DNA of 64,000 bases from Salegentibacter_A chungangensis (lineage in GTDB: Bacteria; Bacteroidota; Bacteroidia; Flavobacteriales; Flavobacteriaceae): positions 2,170,001-2,234,000 of the forward strand of contig NZ_JBHTLI010000001.1 in the NCBI RefSeq assembly GCF_042678405.1, written 5' to 3'. Positions within the stretch are counted from its first letter, which is position 1; each line of letters begins with the position of its first letter. The notes beneath the pieces were generated by a model. That model saw only the letters and a list, made by a program, of their open reading frames with translations, ran no database searches and was not told where the DNA came from. Below are positions 9,272-17,984 of the stretch, piece by piece. The position numbers and the translations under genes were made by a program.

Positions 9272-10117
9272 TTATTCAGCTCCCCACTCTTCAAGCGATT
9301 CTTTATTCATCTTCACATAAGTCTTGTCCCCGGCTTTCTCGGCCGCTGCAAGCGATTTCTTTGCTGTCTTAATAGCCTCTTCTTTTTTTCCGAGCTCGGC
9401 CTCTATAAGCGATTTTCTGCGCAGCATCCAGTAGGCATTGGGATCTGCCATATCCACTGCCTTTTTAATCCACTCATAAGCCTGCTCAAGGTCCTTTTCG
9501 GTATCGTGAAAGTAAACAGCAGAGGCAAAATAGTCTCCCGCGGTAGGACCGTTCATCACCTTCTCTATACTGGCCATTGTTTTGGCATCGGTAGGCACCT
9601 CGAATGTCAGGCTGGCCATTGTCTTTTCCCAAAGAAAATTAAGTGCAGCTGAATTGTTGGTAAGGTCATCTATCATAATGGTGAAGGTTTCCATCTCCCA
9701 GGGCAGTTCGGTAACTTCAGCCTGTGTTTTTAAGGCAACTTTAGATTCCTCCCACTCCTGAGGGGTGCCCCAATTGTTTGAATCCTTATAGAAAATCACA
9801 TCCCAGCTGTCCTTCTTCGGAATGGTAAATAATGCATAAGTACCTTTGGATAAGGTCTCTCCGTTGATTATCACATCATCTGAAAAACTGATCTTTGTAT
9901 TGGCATTAGCTCCTGTCCGCCACATTTCATTGTACGGAACAAGACCTCCAAAGATCTGCCTGTCCTTCATCCCGGGTCGGGAATATTCAAGGCTTACATC
10001 GGTTAGTCCAACCTTTTGTTCAACTTTCGCATAAGGACTTGGCTGTGGAGCCTGAACCTGTGCATTTACGGTAAATCCGGCAACAACAAAGCAAAGGCCT
10101 AATAAAAATTTCTTCAT
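9272..10117 (-). CDS. DUF2911 domain secreted protein
   Basis: A 281-residue protein with a signal peptide ending TVNAQ. Residues 25-165 match the DUF2911 pattern common in Bacteroidota (SPYAKVEQKVGLTDVSLEYS, RPGMKDRQIFGGLVPY, WRTGANANTKI, LPWEMETFTI). The C-terminal 100 residues form helical TPR-like repeats (LEQAYEWIKKAVDM, AIKTAKKSLAAAEK). Function is unknown. It is a single-gene unit with its own TATATTTG promoter and the shared terminator at its 3' end. Confidence 0.85.
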   Translation of the reverse strand: MKKFLLGLCFVVAGFTVNAQVQAPQPSPYAKVEQKVGLTDVSLEYSRPGMKDRQIFGGLVPYNEMWRTGANANTKISFSDDVIINGETLSKGTYALFTIPKKDSWDVIFYKDSNNWGTPQEWEESKVALKTQAEVTELPWEMETFTIMIDDLTNNSAALNFLWEKTMASLTFEVPTDAKTMASIEKVMNGPTAGDYFASAVYFHDTEKDLEQAYEWIKKAVDMADPNAYWMLRRKSLIEAELGKKEEAIKTAKKSLAAAEKAGDKTYVKMNKESLEEWGAE

Positions 10118-10140
10118 AATATTTTGGTTTTAGTGTTAAC

Positions 10141-10148
10141 CAAATATA
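10141..10148 (-). promoter_or_regulatory. -7 promoter box for the DUF2911 gene
   Basis: On the minus strand this reads TATATTTG, an exact TAnnTTTG match, 24-31 bp before the start codon at 10117. Confidence 0.55.
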
Positions 10149-10273
10149 AGAATTAAGAACTATAAGCTTGTTTTAATTTAGTTTGTCTTCAGGAAAATAC
10201 AATTTACATTTTGTTTAACTTATTATATTTTATTTTAAACATTCGGATGATTAATTTTACCAAAAGCATAGAT

Positions 10274-10777
10274 ATGAAGATCTACACCCTGCATACCCGT
10301 CAAAAACTTCCCATTAGTGTTGAAGAGGCCTGGAATTTTTTATCCAGTCCCGAGAACCTGAAAACCATTACCCCAGACTATATGGGATTTGATATTATTT
10401 CAAATAACGCTGAAACAATGTATCCCGGACAGATCATACAATATGTGGTAACCCCAATTGCCGGGATCAAAACCAAATGGGTCACCGAGATCACCCACGT
10501 ACGGGAACCGGAGTATTTTGTGGATGAACAGCGATTTGGGCCTTATACTCTCTGGCATCACAAGCATTTTATTAAGGAGATTGAAGGCGGTATAGAAATG
10601 GAAGATATCGTAGATTATAAATTACCATTCGGGATATTAGGAAGATTAGCTCACCCCTTTCTGGTCGCTCCAAAACTGAAGGAGATTTTTAGTTACAGAA
10701 AAGAAAAACTGAAAGAGCTTTTTGGCGAGTTTGAAGAAAAACAGGAAAAAGATATAAAACTCACAAAAGCGTCCTGA
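10274..10777 (+). CDS. SRPBCC (START/Bet v 1-like) family protein
   Basis: I choose the ATG at 10274 (167 residues) because the helix-grip domain starts directly after it; ATG 10247 is an alternative. The pattern is that of a polyketide-cyclase-like SRPBCC ligand-binding domain (VEEAWNFLSSPENLKTITP, FGPYTLWHHKHFIKE, LPFGILGRLAHPFL). Flavobacterial homologues stand next to photolyase and SDR genes, as here. It probably binds a hydrophobic ligand; the ligand is unknown. Confidence 0.8.
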   Translation: MKIYTLHTRQKLPISVEEAWNFLSSPENLKTITPDYMGFDIISNNAETMYPGQIIQYVVTPIAGIKTKWVTEITHVREPEYFVDEQRFGPYTLWHHKHFIKEIEGGIEMEDIVDYKLPFGILGRLAHPFLVAPKLKEIFSYRKEKLKELFGEFEEKQEKDIKLTKAS

Positions 10778-10794
10778 ATCAATAAAATAAAACA

Positions 10795-11493
10795 ATGAAA
10801 AAGAATATTGTACTTATTGGAGGCTCAACAGGAATAGGTCGTGAAATTGCCGGTGAGCTTAATGAAAATCACAATGTAATTATAGCTTCCCGAAATTCAG
10901 GAGACCTTGAAAAGGATGGCATCACACATCTTGAATTTGATGTCACTAAAGATGATGCTGCTGCGCTAGACCTTCCGGAATCCATACACGGATTGGTCTA
11001 TTGCCCCGGAAGCATCAATCTTAAGCCTTTTAAGATGCTAAAACCGAAAGATTTCGAGGAAGAAATGAACCTCAATTTCTTAAGTCTTGTAAAAGTGGTA
11101 CAGGCATTATTGCCTAAACTTAAGAATGCCGAAAAACCAAGTCTGTTATTTTTCAGTACTGTAGCAGTTAAGGTGGGTATGCCATATCATACCAGCATTG
11201 CAGCAGCAAAAGGAGCCATAGAGGGATTTGCCAAATCGCTTGCAGCAGAATATGCCCCGAGTTTCAGAGTGAACGTTATTGCCCCTTCCCTAACCGATAC
11301 ACCGCTTGCTGAAAAACTGCTGTCCAATGATTCTAAAAAGGAAAAAATGAATGAGCGTCATCCGCTAAAAAGAGTCGGAGAAGCCAGGGATATAGCCAGG
11401 GCGGCTGTCTTTCTGCTAAGTGAAGACAGCAGCTGGATCACCGGCCAGGTATTTGGCGTAGATGGCGGACTTTCAACCCTTAACTTATCTTAA
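10795..11493 (+). CDS. Short-chain dehydrogenase/reductase (SDR) family protein lacking the catalytic Tyr
   Basis: A 232-residue SDR with the N-terminal cofactor motif GGSTGIGREIA, the middle CPGSIN segment and the C-terminal VFGVDGGLS block. In the active-site segment GMPYHTSIAAAKGAIEG the lysine is present, but the residue four before it is Ile rather than the classical Tyr of YxxxK. The nearest Tyr is eight positions upstream of the Lys. It may be a non-standard enzyme or mainly a binding protein. Its stop and the photolyase start overlap by one base (TAATG), so the two are coupled. Confidence 0.83.
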   Translation: MKKNIVLIGGSTGIGREIAGELNENHNVIIASRNSGDLEKDGITHLEFDVTKDDAAALDLPESIHGLVYCPGSINLKPFKMLKPKDFEEEMNLNFLSLVKVVQALLPKLKNAEKPSLLFFSTVAVKVGMPYHTSIAAAKGAIEGFAKSLAAEYAPSFRVNVIAPSLTDTPLAEKLLSNDSKKEKMNERHPLKRVGEARDIARAAVFLLSEDSSWITGQVFGVDGGLSTLNLS

Positions 11494-12800
11494 TGCCACA
11501 GGAAGTAAATATATTCTGGTTCCGAAGAGACTTAAGGCTCGATGATAATGTAGGCTTCCTGGAGGCCTTGAAGGGTGAGCTTCCGGTCCTTCCAATTTTC
11601 ATTTTTGATACCGAGATCCTTGATAGTCTGTCGGAGGATGATGCCCGCGTAAGTTTCATCTTTGAAAAACTCCAGGAAATGAGAAAAGAACTGCAAGAGA
11701 AATACAAAAGCTCTCTTGCAATCTACCACGGGAGGCCAGGTTCGGTTTTTAAACAGGTCCTTAAAGAGTTTACTGTTTCCAAAGTATTTACCAATCACGA
11801 TTATGAGCCTTATGCCCGGGAACGAGATAGCGCTATCAAAAAACTGCTCTCTCACGAAAATATTGAATTTAAAAGCTTTAAAGACCAGGTGATCTTCGAA
11901 AAAGATGAGATCACCAAGAATGATGGTGGCCCGTATGTGGTATACACGCCCTATATGAAATCCTGGAAAGAAAAGTTCAGAAATACGGATTTAAAGATCC
12001 ATTACACCAGTCAATACCTGGATAATCTCATAAAAAACAAACGGCTCCCTAATTTAAGCCTTTCGGATATAGGTTTTAGAACTTCAGAGATCAAGGTTCC
12101 CGATTATGATGTGACTCCAGGTCTCATCAGCAATTACGAGAATACCCGCAATATTCCGGAAAAGGACGGTACCTCGAGATTGGGGCCTCATTTAAGGTTC
12201 GGCACGGTAAGCGTTCGAAAAATGGTAAAAAAAGCAAACGCGGAACAAAACAAAACCTTCCTGGAAGAACTTATCTGGAGAGAGTTCTTTATGCAAGTAC
12301 TTTACCATTATCCCAAAACAGTGACCGAGTCTTTTAAAAAGAAATATGACAACATCGGCTGGAGGAATAATAAGGAAGAGTTTGAAAAATGGAAAGCAGG
12401 TAAAACCGGTTATCCCTTAGTAGACGCAGGAATGAGACAGCTTAACCAAACTGGCTATATGCACAACCGCGTAAGAATGCTGGTGGGTAGTTTTCTCTGC
12501 AAGCACTTATTGATCGACTGGCGCTGGGGAGAAGCTTATTTCGCCGAAAAATTACTGGATTATGAAATGGCCTCGAATGTTGGAAACTGGCAATGGGTAG
12601 CGGGGAGCGGCGTTGACGCTGCGCCCTATTTCAGGATCTTTAATCCTACCACACAGATCGAAAAATTTGACAAGGACCATAAGTATATCAAAGAGTGGGT
12701 AAAAGAATTCGGCACTGAAGACTATCCCGATAAGATGGTAAATCATAAGGAAGCAAGGGAACGGGCCCTGGAAACTTATAAGGCCGCGGTCAGTAATTAG
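11493..12800 (+). CDS. phr: Deoxyribodipyrimidine photolyase / cryptochrome family
   Basis: A 435-residue flavoprotein. The N-terminal photolyase domain starts with VNIFWFRRDLRLDDN. The C-terminal FAD-binding domain carries SRLGPHLRFGTVSVRKM, GYPLVDAGMRQLNQTGYMHN and NVGNWQWVAGSGVDAAPYFR, which are class I CPD photolyase motifs. It repairs UV-induced cyclobutane pyrimidine dimers with blue light. It is the last gene of the SRPBCC-SDR-photolyase operon, and its 3' end overlaps the convergent kdsB by 4 bp. A (6-4) or cryptochrome role cannot be excluded. Confidence 0.9.
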   Translation: MPQEVNIFWFRRDLRLDDNVGFLEALKGELPVLPIFIFDTEILDSLSEDDARVSFIFEKLQEMRKELQEKYKSSLAIYHGRPGSVFKQVLKEFTVSKVFTNHDYEPYARERDSAIKKLLSHENIEFKSFKDQVIFEKDEITKNDGGPYVVYTPYMKSWKEKFRNTDLKIHYTSQYLDNLIKNKRLPNLSLSDIGFRTSEIKVPDYDVTPGLISNYENTRNIPEKDGTSRLGPHLRFGTVSVRKMVKKANAEQNKTFLEELIWREFFMQVLYHYPKTVTESFKKKYDNIGWRNNKEEFEKWKAGKTGYPLVDAGMRQLNQTGYMHNRVRMLVGSFLCKHLLIDWRWGEAYFAEKLLDYEMASNVGNWQWVAGSGVDAAPYFRIFNPTTQIEKFDKDHKYIKEWVKEFGTEDYPDKMVNHKEARERALETYKAAVSN

Positions 12801-13543
12801 GACCTAAGCAGCTTTTTCGCTTTTTCAAGATCTTCAGGGGTATCTATTCCTATGGTTTGCATAGAAGTTTCAACCATTTTGATGTTCTTACCATATTCAA
12901 GGTACCTGATACATTCTATCTTTTCGGTCTCTTCCAATGGCAACATAGGCAGGTTATAAAAATCAATAAGAGCCTGTTTCCGGAAGGCATAAATTCCTAT
13001 ATGCTTGTAATACGTAATATGAGCTTCGGTGTTTCTTGGGTACGGAATAGGAAATCTTGAAAAATAAAGCGCGAAATCATTCTTATTGGTGATCACCTTC
13101 ACATTATTAGGATTGGTGATCTCATCGCTTTCAGTCAATGCACATTTCAGGGAAGCAAGGTCTATGGCCGCAGCATCATCCTGCTGGAATACATCCAGCA
13201 ATTTTTCAAGGCTGGCCTTATCGATAAAAGGTTCATCCCCCTGAACGTTCACCACTATATCCACATCCATATCCTGCACAGCCTCGGCAATCCTGTCACT
13301 CCCGCATTCGTGCTCTTCCTTGCTTTTAATGGCCTTCCCGCCAAAGCCGGTGACCTCCTCGAAGATCTTATCACTGTCGGTAACCACATAGACCTGCTGA
13401 AAGAGCCCGGTGTTTTTAGCGGCTTCATAGGTCCTTCTTATTACTGTTTTCCCTTCGAGGTCTTTCAGTAATTTCCCCGGAAACCTGCTGGCTTCATACC
13501 TGGCCGGGATCATCGCAATAATTTTTAAAGGAGTCGTATTCAA
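12797..13543 (-). CDS. kdsB: 3-deoxy-manno-octulosonate cytidylyltransferase (KdsB)
   Basis: CMP-KDO synthetase activating KDO for LPS assembly. The nucleotidyltransferase motif AMIPARYEASRFPGKLL is near the start, and NVQGDEPFI and DLASLKCAL are conserved KdsB blocks. The frame is open to 13576 but with only TTG starts. I prefer the TTG at 13543, which gives 248 residues, close to the family length. An A/T-rich TATATTTTG-like stretch overlaps this start. It works in the same pathway as kdsC at 50-559. Confidence 0.88.
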   Translation of the reverse strand: MNTTPLKIIAMIPARYEASRFPGKLLKDLEGKTVIRRTYEAAKNTGLFQQVYVVTDSDKIFEEVTGFGGKAIKSKEEHECGSDRIAEAVQDMDVDIVVNVQGDEPFIDKASLEKLLDVFQQDDAAAIDLASLKCALTESDEITNPNNVKVITNKNDFALYFSRFPIPYPRNTEAHITYYKHIGIYAFRKQALIDFYNLPMLPLEETEKIECIRYLEYGKNIKMVETSMQTIGIDTPEDLEKAKKLLRS

Positions 13544-13588
13544 AATATAATGTTTTGGTTGCACAAATTTAGCCAAAATAGATCGGCT

Positions 13589-15025
13589 TTATTCCTGAAG
13601 GAAAAAATCATCCTTAAACCCGATCAGGTATAATTTATCGGTTGCACGGGTCACAGCAGTATACAGCCATCTAAGATACTCCTTCCCCACCCCTTCAGGC
13701 AGGTAAGGCTGTTCTATAAATATGGTATGCCATTGGCCACCCTGGGATTTATGACAGGTCATAGCATAGGAAAACTTGATCTGAAGGGCGTTAAAGTATT
13801 TATTATTCTTCACCTTCATAAACTTCTTATATTTTGAAGTTTCCTCGGCATAGTCTTTCATCACCTCCTGGTAAAGGTTATTGGATTCCTCATATGAAAG
13901 GGATGGCGTATTTGAAGTAAGTGTATCAAGCATTACTACAGTTTCAAAGGGACGCATCCTGGGGTAATCTACCATTTGCACCTGCACTTCGGCGAAGCGG
14001 AAACCGTAGAGTTCTTTTATTGCAAAGATCTCCAGTACTTTTATAATATCCCCATTAGCAATAAATCCGGCTTCAGAACTTGGCTTGATCCAGAAATAAT
14101 TGTTCTTAACCACCATCAGGTAATCTCCGGCAGAAATTTCCTCTTCCTGGAAAAGAATACGCTGCCTGATCTGTTGGTTGTACAGGTTTGCTCTTTTATT
14201 GGAACGAACAATGATACTGGTGTCTTCATTCCCGAGGTTTTCATAGGAATCCTGGATGGCTTCCATTATATCATAGCCATCGGTAAGCCTTACCACATCG
14301 GCTTTTGGTGTAAGTTCAAACTGAAAACTTTCGTAAAACTCATCCTGCAGACATTCCCTGATACGCGTCGCATTCAGTAAAATATCACTTTCCTCGCTCT
14401 GTCTTACAACTTCATCCAGCTGAATGTGTGATACCTCCTTATTATAGGCAAACTCAAGCTTCTGCTCTTCCAGGGCCGGGCTCATATCCATCTTCACCGG
14501 CGGAAGCTGGGCAGTATCACCTATCAGGATCAGCTGGCAGTTGTGCCCCGAATAGACATACTGGATAAGATCGTCCAGCAAAGAGCCATTCTCAAAAAGC
14601 TTTGTATCTGTACTGGCGTCTGAGATCATTGAAGCCTCATCCACTATAAAAATGCTGTTCTTATGTTTATTGGGTTGTAAAACGAATTTCACCCCGGAGC
14701 CCCCCGATTTTTTAGGGAAATATATCTTCTTATGGATGGTAAAAGCCTCCTGTTTCGAATAGTTAGAAATCACCTTGGCCGCTCTACCGGTAGGGGCCAT
14801 TAAAATACCCGATTTCTTTATTTTCCAGAGATTTTTAACAAACGAACTAATAATGGTGGTTTTCCCTGTACCGGCAAAGCCTTTTAAAACATAAAGTGAA
14901 TCCTTATTTCCTTCTACCGCAAACTTTGAAAGTTGCTGTAAGGCTATATCCTGTTTGGCTTTAGCGGGAAACCCGAGATCCTTTAAAAGTAACTTGTAGA
15001 ATGCAGAGACATTCAGTTTTTCCAT
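13589..15025 (-). CDS. RecD-like superfamily 1 ATP-dependent DNA helicase
   Basis: I take the ATG at 15025 (478 residues); upstream only a TTG at 15046 is available. Walker A is GFAGTGKTTIISSFV, Walker B is FIVDEASMISD, and the C-terminal helicase motifs include SYAMTCHKSQGGQW (motif V) and WLYTAVTRATDKLYLIG (motif VI). This fits UvrD_C_2/RecD-like helicases of Bacteroidota that act alone rather than in RecBCD. It is 45 bp after kdsB's upstream end, on the same strand, so kdsB may be read from its transcript. Confidence 0.85.
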   Translation of the reverse strand: MEKLNVSAFYKLLLKDLGFPAKAKQDIALQQLSKFAVEGNKDSLYVLKGFAGTGKTTIISSFVKNLWKIKKSGILMAPTGRAAKVISNYSKQEAFTIHKKIYFPKKSGGSGVKFVLQPNKHKNSIFIVDEASMISDASTDTKLFENGSLLDDLIQYVYSGHNCQLILIGDTAQLPPVKMDMSPALEEQKLEFAYNKEVSHIQLDEVVRQSEESDILLNATRIRECLQDEFYESFQFELTPKADVVRLTDGYDIMEAIQDSYENLGNEDTSIIVRSNKRANLYNQQIRQRILFQEEEISAGDYLMVVKNNYFWIKPSSEAGFIANGDIIKVLEIFAIKELYGFRFAEVQVQMVDYPRMRPFETVVMLDTLTSNTPSLSYEESNNLYQEVMKDYAEETSKYKKFMKVKNNKYFNALQIKFSYAMTCHKSQGGQWHTIFIEQPYLPEGVGKEYLRWLYTAVTRATDKLYLIGFKDDFFLQE

Positions 15026-15097
15026 AGCATTGTCATCAATTATCAAAGATAAGAAGGGATTTTTAGGGAAGAAACTTTTACGAATAAAAAAAAATTG

Positions 15098-15105
15098 TAG
15101 ATTTG
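15098..15105 (+). promoter_or_regulatory. -7 promoter box (TAGATTTG)
   Basis: Exact TAnnTTTG match in the divergent spacer between the helicase and the 15147 gene. An upstream CTTTTA at about 15075-15080 stands at a -33-like distance. Confidence 0.5.
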
Positions 15106-15146
15106 TCGTGGAACACTAGTAAATTTTAAAATAAAATTAAGAAAGC

Positions 15147-15797
15147 ATGAGACTTGCAATTCAGTTACTTCTTTGGGTGGTAATTATTTTTCTGGCATAC
15201 CTTACTTTTGATGCCGTATACCAGCCAATCCAATTTAACAAAGTTAAAGAGAAACGTTACGCTAAAGTAATTGAAAACCTTAAAGACATCCGTCAGGCAG
15301 AGCTTGCCCATAAAGAGGTGATCGGAAAATTTCAGGATAACTGGGACAGTCTTGTTGCTTTTATCGATACCGCTGAATTTGCTATTACTCAGCGTCGTGA
15401 CACTACCTTCCTTGACGAAGAATATCGTAAGAACTATGGAGTTGACAGATACGTAGAAAGCGTTGTAATTGACACTTTAGGATTTGTACCTGTAAAAGAC
15501 TCTTTATTTCAAGGAAACCGCGAGCGTTACACAACTATGATGAACGTACCTGTTGAAGGAGTGGATGCCAAATTTGAACTTAAAGCCGGAACAGTGAAAA
15601 AAGGAGAGTCTGATATCCCTGTATTCGAAGCTAAAGTGGCAAAAAGTGTAGTTCTTTCTGATCAGGATAAAGACCTTATCCTACAGGAAAACGAAGTTGT
15701 TTCTGTAGAGCAGGTAAACGGTCGTTATATTAAAGTTGGTTCTATGAATGAAGTTAATACTAAAGGGAACTGGCCAAAAGTGTATGGCGACGAATAA
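15147..15797 (+). CDS. Conserved hypothetical membrane-anchored protein
   Basis: A 216-residue protein with one N-terminal transmembrane helix (LLLWVVIIFLAYLTF) and a mostly soluble rest that starts with a helical stretch (residues 30-75, charged and heptad-like). No catalytic motif is recognised. The codon use is that of a well-expressed core gene. It leads an operon with a DUF3822 protein and rsmD; the next gene starts inside its 3' end with a 14-bp overlap. Confidence 0.75.
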   Translation: MRLAIQLLLWVVIIFLAYLTFDAVYQPIQFNKVKEKRYAKVIENLKDIRQAELAHKEVIGKFQDNWDSLVAFIDTAEFAITQRRDTTFLDEEYRKNYGVDRYVESVVIDTLGFVPVKDSLFQGNRERYTTMMNVPVEGVDAKFELKAGTVKKGESDIPVFEAKVAKSVVLSDQDKDLILQENEVVSVEQVNGRYIKVGSMNEVNTKGNWPKVYGDE

Positions 15798-16602
15798 AAT
15801 AGAAAACACCTTATTTAAACTGTCCATTCAGGTTAGCCTGAATGGACTTTCTTTTTGTGTTCTAAACAAAAATACCAGGGAGGTCGTTTTTTTCAAAAAA
15901 ACAGACTTCAGAGAGCAACTGGATCCCATCAGAATCCTTGCTGAAATCGAGCTTCAGTATGAAGAAGAAAAGGAACTTCACCGCAATATGGATGAGGTTA
16001 ACCTTATCTTCAGCAATCAGCTATACGCCCTTGTGCCTTCAGCATATTTCAGGGAAGAAGATGCTTCAAATTATTTGAAATTCAACACCAAGATCCTTCG
16101 AACCGACTTTATTGCTCACGAAGAGATTAATAGTCAGGATATGGTTAACGTTTATATCCCCTACACGAATATCATCAATTACTTTTTTGAAAAGTACGGA
16201 GAGTTCGAATACAAACACAGCAGCTCGGTTTTACTGGAAGCATTGTTAAAGCTGCCGAAGCAGAAAAAAGCGACACTGTATTTATATAATAAAGAAAAGG
16301 AATATGATCTTGTGGTTATCGAAAACGGAGAGTTGCTGCTTTGCAACACATTTTCTTATGACACCAAAGAGGATTTCCTTTATTACATTCTTTTCACCGC
16401 AGAGCAGTTAAATCTTGATCCATCCAATATGGACCTGCAATTGCTTGGTGAGATCTATAAGGATTCTGAAATTTACAAGATCGCCTACAGGTACATTAAG
16501 AATATCAGTTTTTATGAAGCCGACTTCCAAATCGAAACTTCAGAAGACCTTTCTTATAGCCTGGATGAAACCAAGGACTTTGTTCTTTTTAAATCACTTT
16601 AA
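15784..16602 (+). CDS. DUF3822 family protein
   Basis: The ATG at 15784 overlaps the previous gene and gives 272 residues. The pattern (SLNGLSFCVLNKNTREVVFF, LVPSAYFREEDASNYLKFN, LYLYNKEKEYDLVVIENG, ILFTAEQLNLDP) is that of DUF3822 proteins of Bacteroidota, which have an actin-like/PilM-type fold and are regularly found directly before rsmD, as here (4-bp gap). Function is unknown. Confidence 0.82.
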   Translation: MATNKIENTLFKLSIQVSLNGLSFCVLNKNTREVVFFKKTDFREQLDPIRILAEIELQYEEEKELHRNMDEVNLIFSNQLYALVPSAYFREEDASNYLKFNTKILRTDFIAHEEINSQDMVNVYIPYTNIINYFFEKYGEFEYKHSSSVLLEALLKLPKQKKATLYLYNKEKEYDLVVIENGELLLCNTFSYDTKEDFLYYILFTAEQLNLDPSNMDLQLLGEIYKDSEIYKIAYRYIKNISFYEADFQIETSEDLSYSLDETKDFVLFKSL

Positions 16603-16606
16603 CTGA

Positions 16607-17140
16607 ATGAGAATTATATCGGGATCCTCAAAAGGAAAGAAAATTACAGCACCAAAAAAGCTACCCGTAAGGCCCACTACAGATATGGCCAAGGAAGCTT
16701 TATTCAACATCCTGAACAATCATTATCATTTTTCAGGCTTGAGTGTGCTGGACCTTTTTGCAGGAACCGGGAATATCTCCTACGAATTCGCATCCCGGGG
16801 CGCAGAAAACATCACAGCAGTAGATGGTAATTTTGAATGTGTAAAATTCATCAAGAAGACTTCAGAGGAACTTGGCTTCAATATTAGTGTAATAAAAAGC
16901 GATGTGTACAAGTACCTTGAAAAAACTCCTTTAAAGGCCGATATCATCTTTGCGGACCCCCCTTATGATTTCGAAACTGAAAAATTTGAGGAAATAGCCA
17001 ATATCGTTTTTAAGAATGAGCTTCTCACCCATATAGGGCAGCTTATTATTGAGCATTCCAAGCACACTGACCTTTCCAAACATCCTAAATTCATTGAGGC
17101 TCGTCGCTATGGCGGCTCTGTTTTTAGTTTCTTTGAATAG
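16607..17140 (+). CDS. rsmD: 16S rRNA (guanine(966)-N(2))-methyltransferase RsmD
   Basis: A 177-residue SAM-dependent methyltransferase acting on G966 of 16S rRNA. It begins MRIISGSSKGKKITAPK, the usual RsmD start. VRPTTDMAKEALFNIL is the family signature, DLFAGTGNISYEFASRGA is the SAM motif I, and IIFADPPYDF is the catalytic DPPY motif. Length and domain order are complete. Confidence 0.93.
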   Translation: MRIISGSSKGKKITAPKKLPVRPTTDMAKEALFNILNNHYHFSGLSVLDLFAGTGNISYEFASRGAENITAVDGNFECVKFIKKTSEELGFNISVIKSDVYKYLEKTPLKADIIFADPPYDFETEKFEEIANIVFKNELLTHIGQLIIEHSKHTDLSKHPKFIEARRYGGSVFSFFE

Positions 17141-17162
17141 TTTTAATTTCCTATATTGAATT

Positions 17163-17540
17163 ATGTTTAAAGTTGAAAAGATCCTTGAGCTGGACTACGC
17201 CAGCCTCAGATTCTATCCGGATTTTGTAGTCTCTGAAATAAAACCGGACATCATTTTTGATCTTTATTATCTTAAAGATCTTGTAGAAATATGTAATGAT
17301 TATTTTAAAGACAGACCCTTCGTATATATTTCCCATAGAAAGAACAGCTATACTGTAAACCCTATGATCTACTTAAATATAAAGCACAATAAAGGGCTTC
17401 AGGGGATAGCTTTTGTGAGCAAGAGCGGCTCAAGCCTTATCACCGCCAATTTTGAAGGTAATTTTTCACCGGTGCCATACGATTTTTTCAACTCCCTGGA
17501 CGAGGCTAAAGTCTGGGCAAACAAACTCATAAACAATTAA
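17163..17540 (+). CDS. Conserved hypothetical protein, STAS/SpoIIAA-like
   Basis: A 125-residue alpha/beta protein without a signal peptide. The alternating strands and helices (EIKPDIIFDLYYLKDLVEI, GLQGIAFVSKSG, LDEAKVWANKLINN) resemble the SpoIIAA/STAS-like small proteins common in flavobacteria, but this is a weak fold-level impression. It starts 22 bp after rsmD and ends just before the convergent RNase P RNA gene. Confidence 0.65.
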   Translation: MFKVEKILELDYASLRFYPDFVVSEIKPDIIFDLYYLKDLVEICNDYFKDRPFVYISHRKNSYTVNPMIYLNIKHNKGLQGIAFVSKSGSSLITANFEGNFSPVPYDFFNSLDEAKVWANKLINN

Positions 17541-17542
17541 AA

Positions 17543-17858
17543 AAAGCAGGCCTGTAAGCCGGATTCTGTCTCCCACCGGGATCCTTAATCATTTATCTAC
17601 GGACTTTGTTACCAAAGGCCTTTAGCTGCCTACCCTCCGGCAACGGACGGGCGATCCTTAAATGCCGGTATACATGGCATTGCACCGCATAGAGTTTACC
17701 TGATTTCACTACAGCGTTACCTGTACATTCTTTCTGTTGCACTGGTCCTGATCTCACGACCGATGGGTGTTACCCACTATGCTGCCCTACGGTGTCCGGA
17801 CTTTCCTCCACGGTTAGGGCGAACCCTAAACCACAGCGATAAGGCGGCCTGCTTCCCG
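17543..17858 (-). ncRNA. rnpB: RNase P RNA (bacterial type A)
   Basis: On the minus strand the RNA reads from about 17858 to 17543. The conserved core GAGGAAAGTCCGGACACCG lies near its 5' third, and the 3' end has the CCGGCTTACAGGCC element pairing back to GGCCGCC near the 5' end. CCCATCGGTCGTGAGATCAG-type core helices are present. RNase P RNA is the catalytic part of the enzyme that trims tRNA 5' leaders. A TACATTTG promoter box directly precedes it. Ends are approximate to about 10 nt. Confidence 0.93.
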
Positions 17859-17859
17859 G

Positions 17860-17867
17860 CAAATGTA
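17860..17867 (-). promoter_or_regulatory. -7 promoter box for rnpB (TACATTTG)
   Basis: Minus-strand TACATTTG, an exact TAnnTTTG match, immediately upstream of the rnpB 5' end. It fits a direct start of the mature RNA. Confidence 0.6.
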
Positions 17868-17959
17868 CATCAATTTTTTTGGTCAGGGCATTGTTAATTT
17901 CTTCAGTGCATTTGTTTAAAAATAAACCGGGATGGCTTCCTTCTTAAGCCTGCTATTTT

Positions 17960-17967
17960 TATATTTG
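17960..17967 (+). promoter_or_regulatory. -7 promoter box for dnaX (TATATTTG)
   Basis: Exact TAnnTTTG match ending 17 bp before the dnaX ATG, so the leader would be very short. Confidence 0.55.
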
Positions 17968-17984
17968 TTGTTCAATAAAATTCA

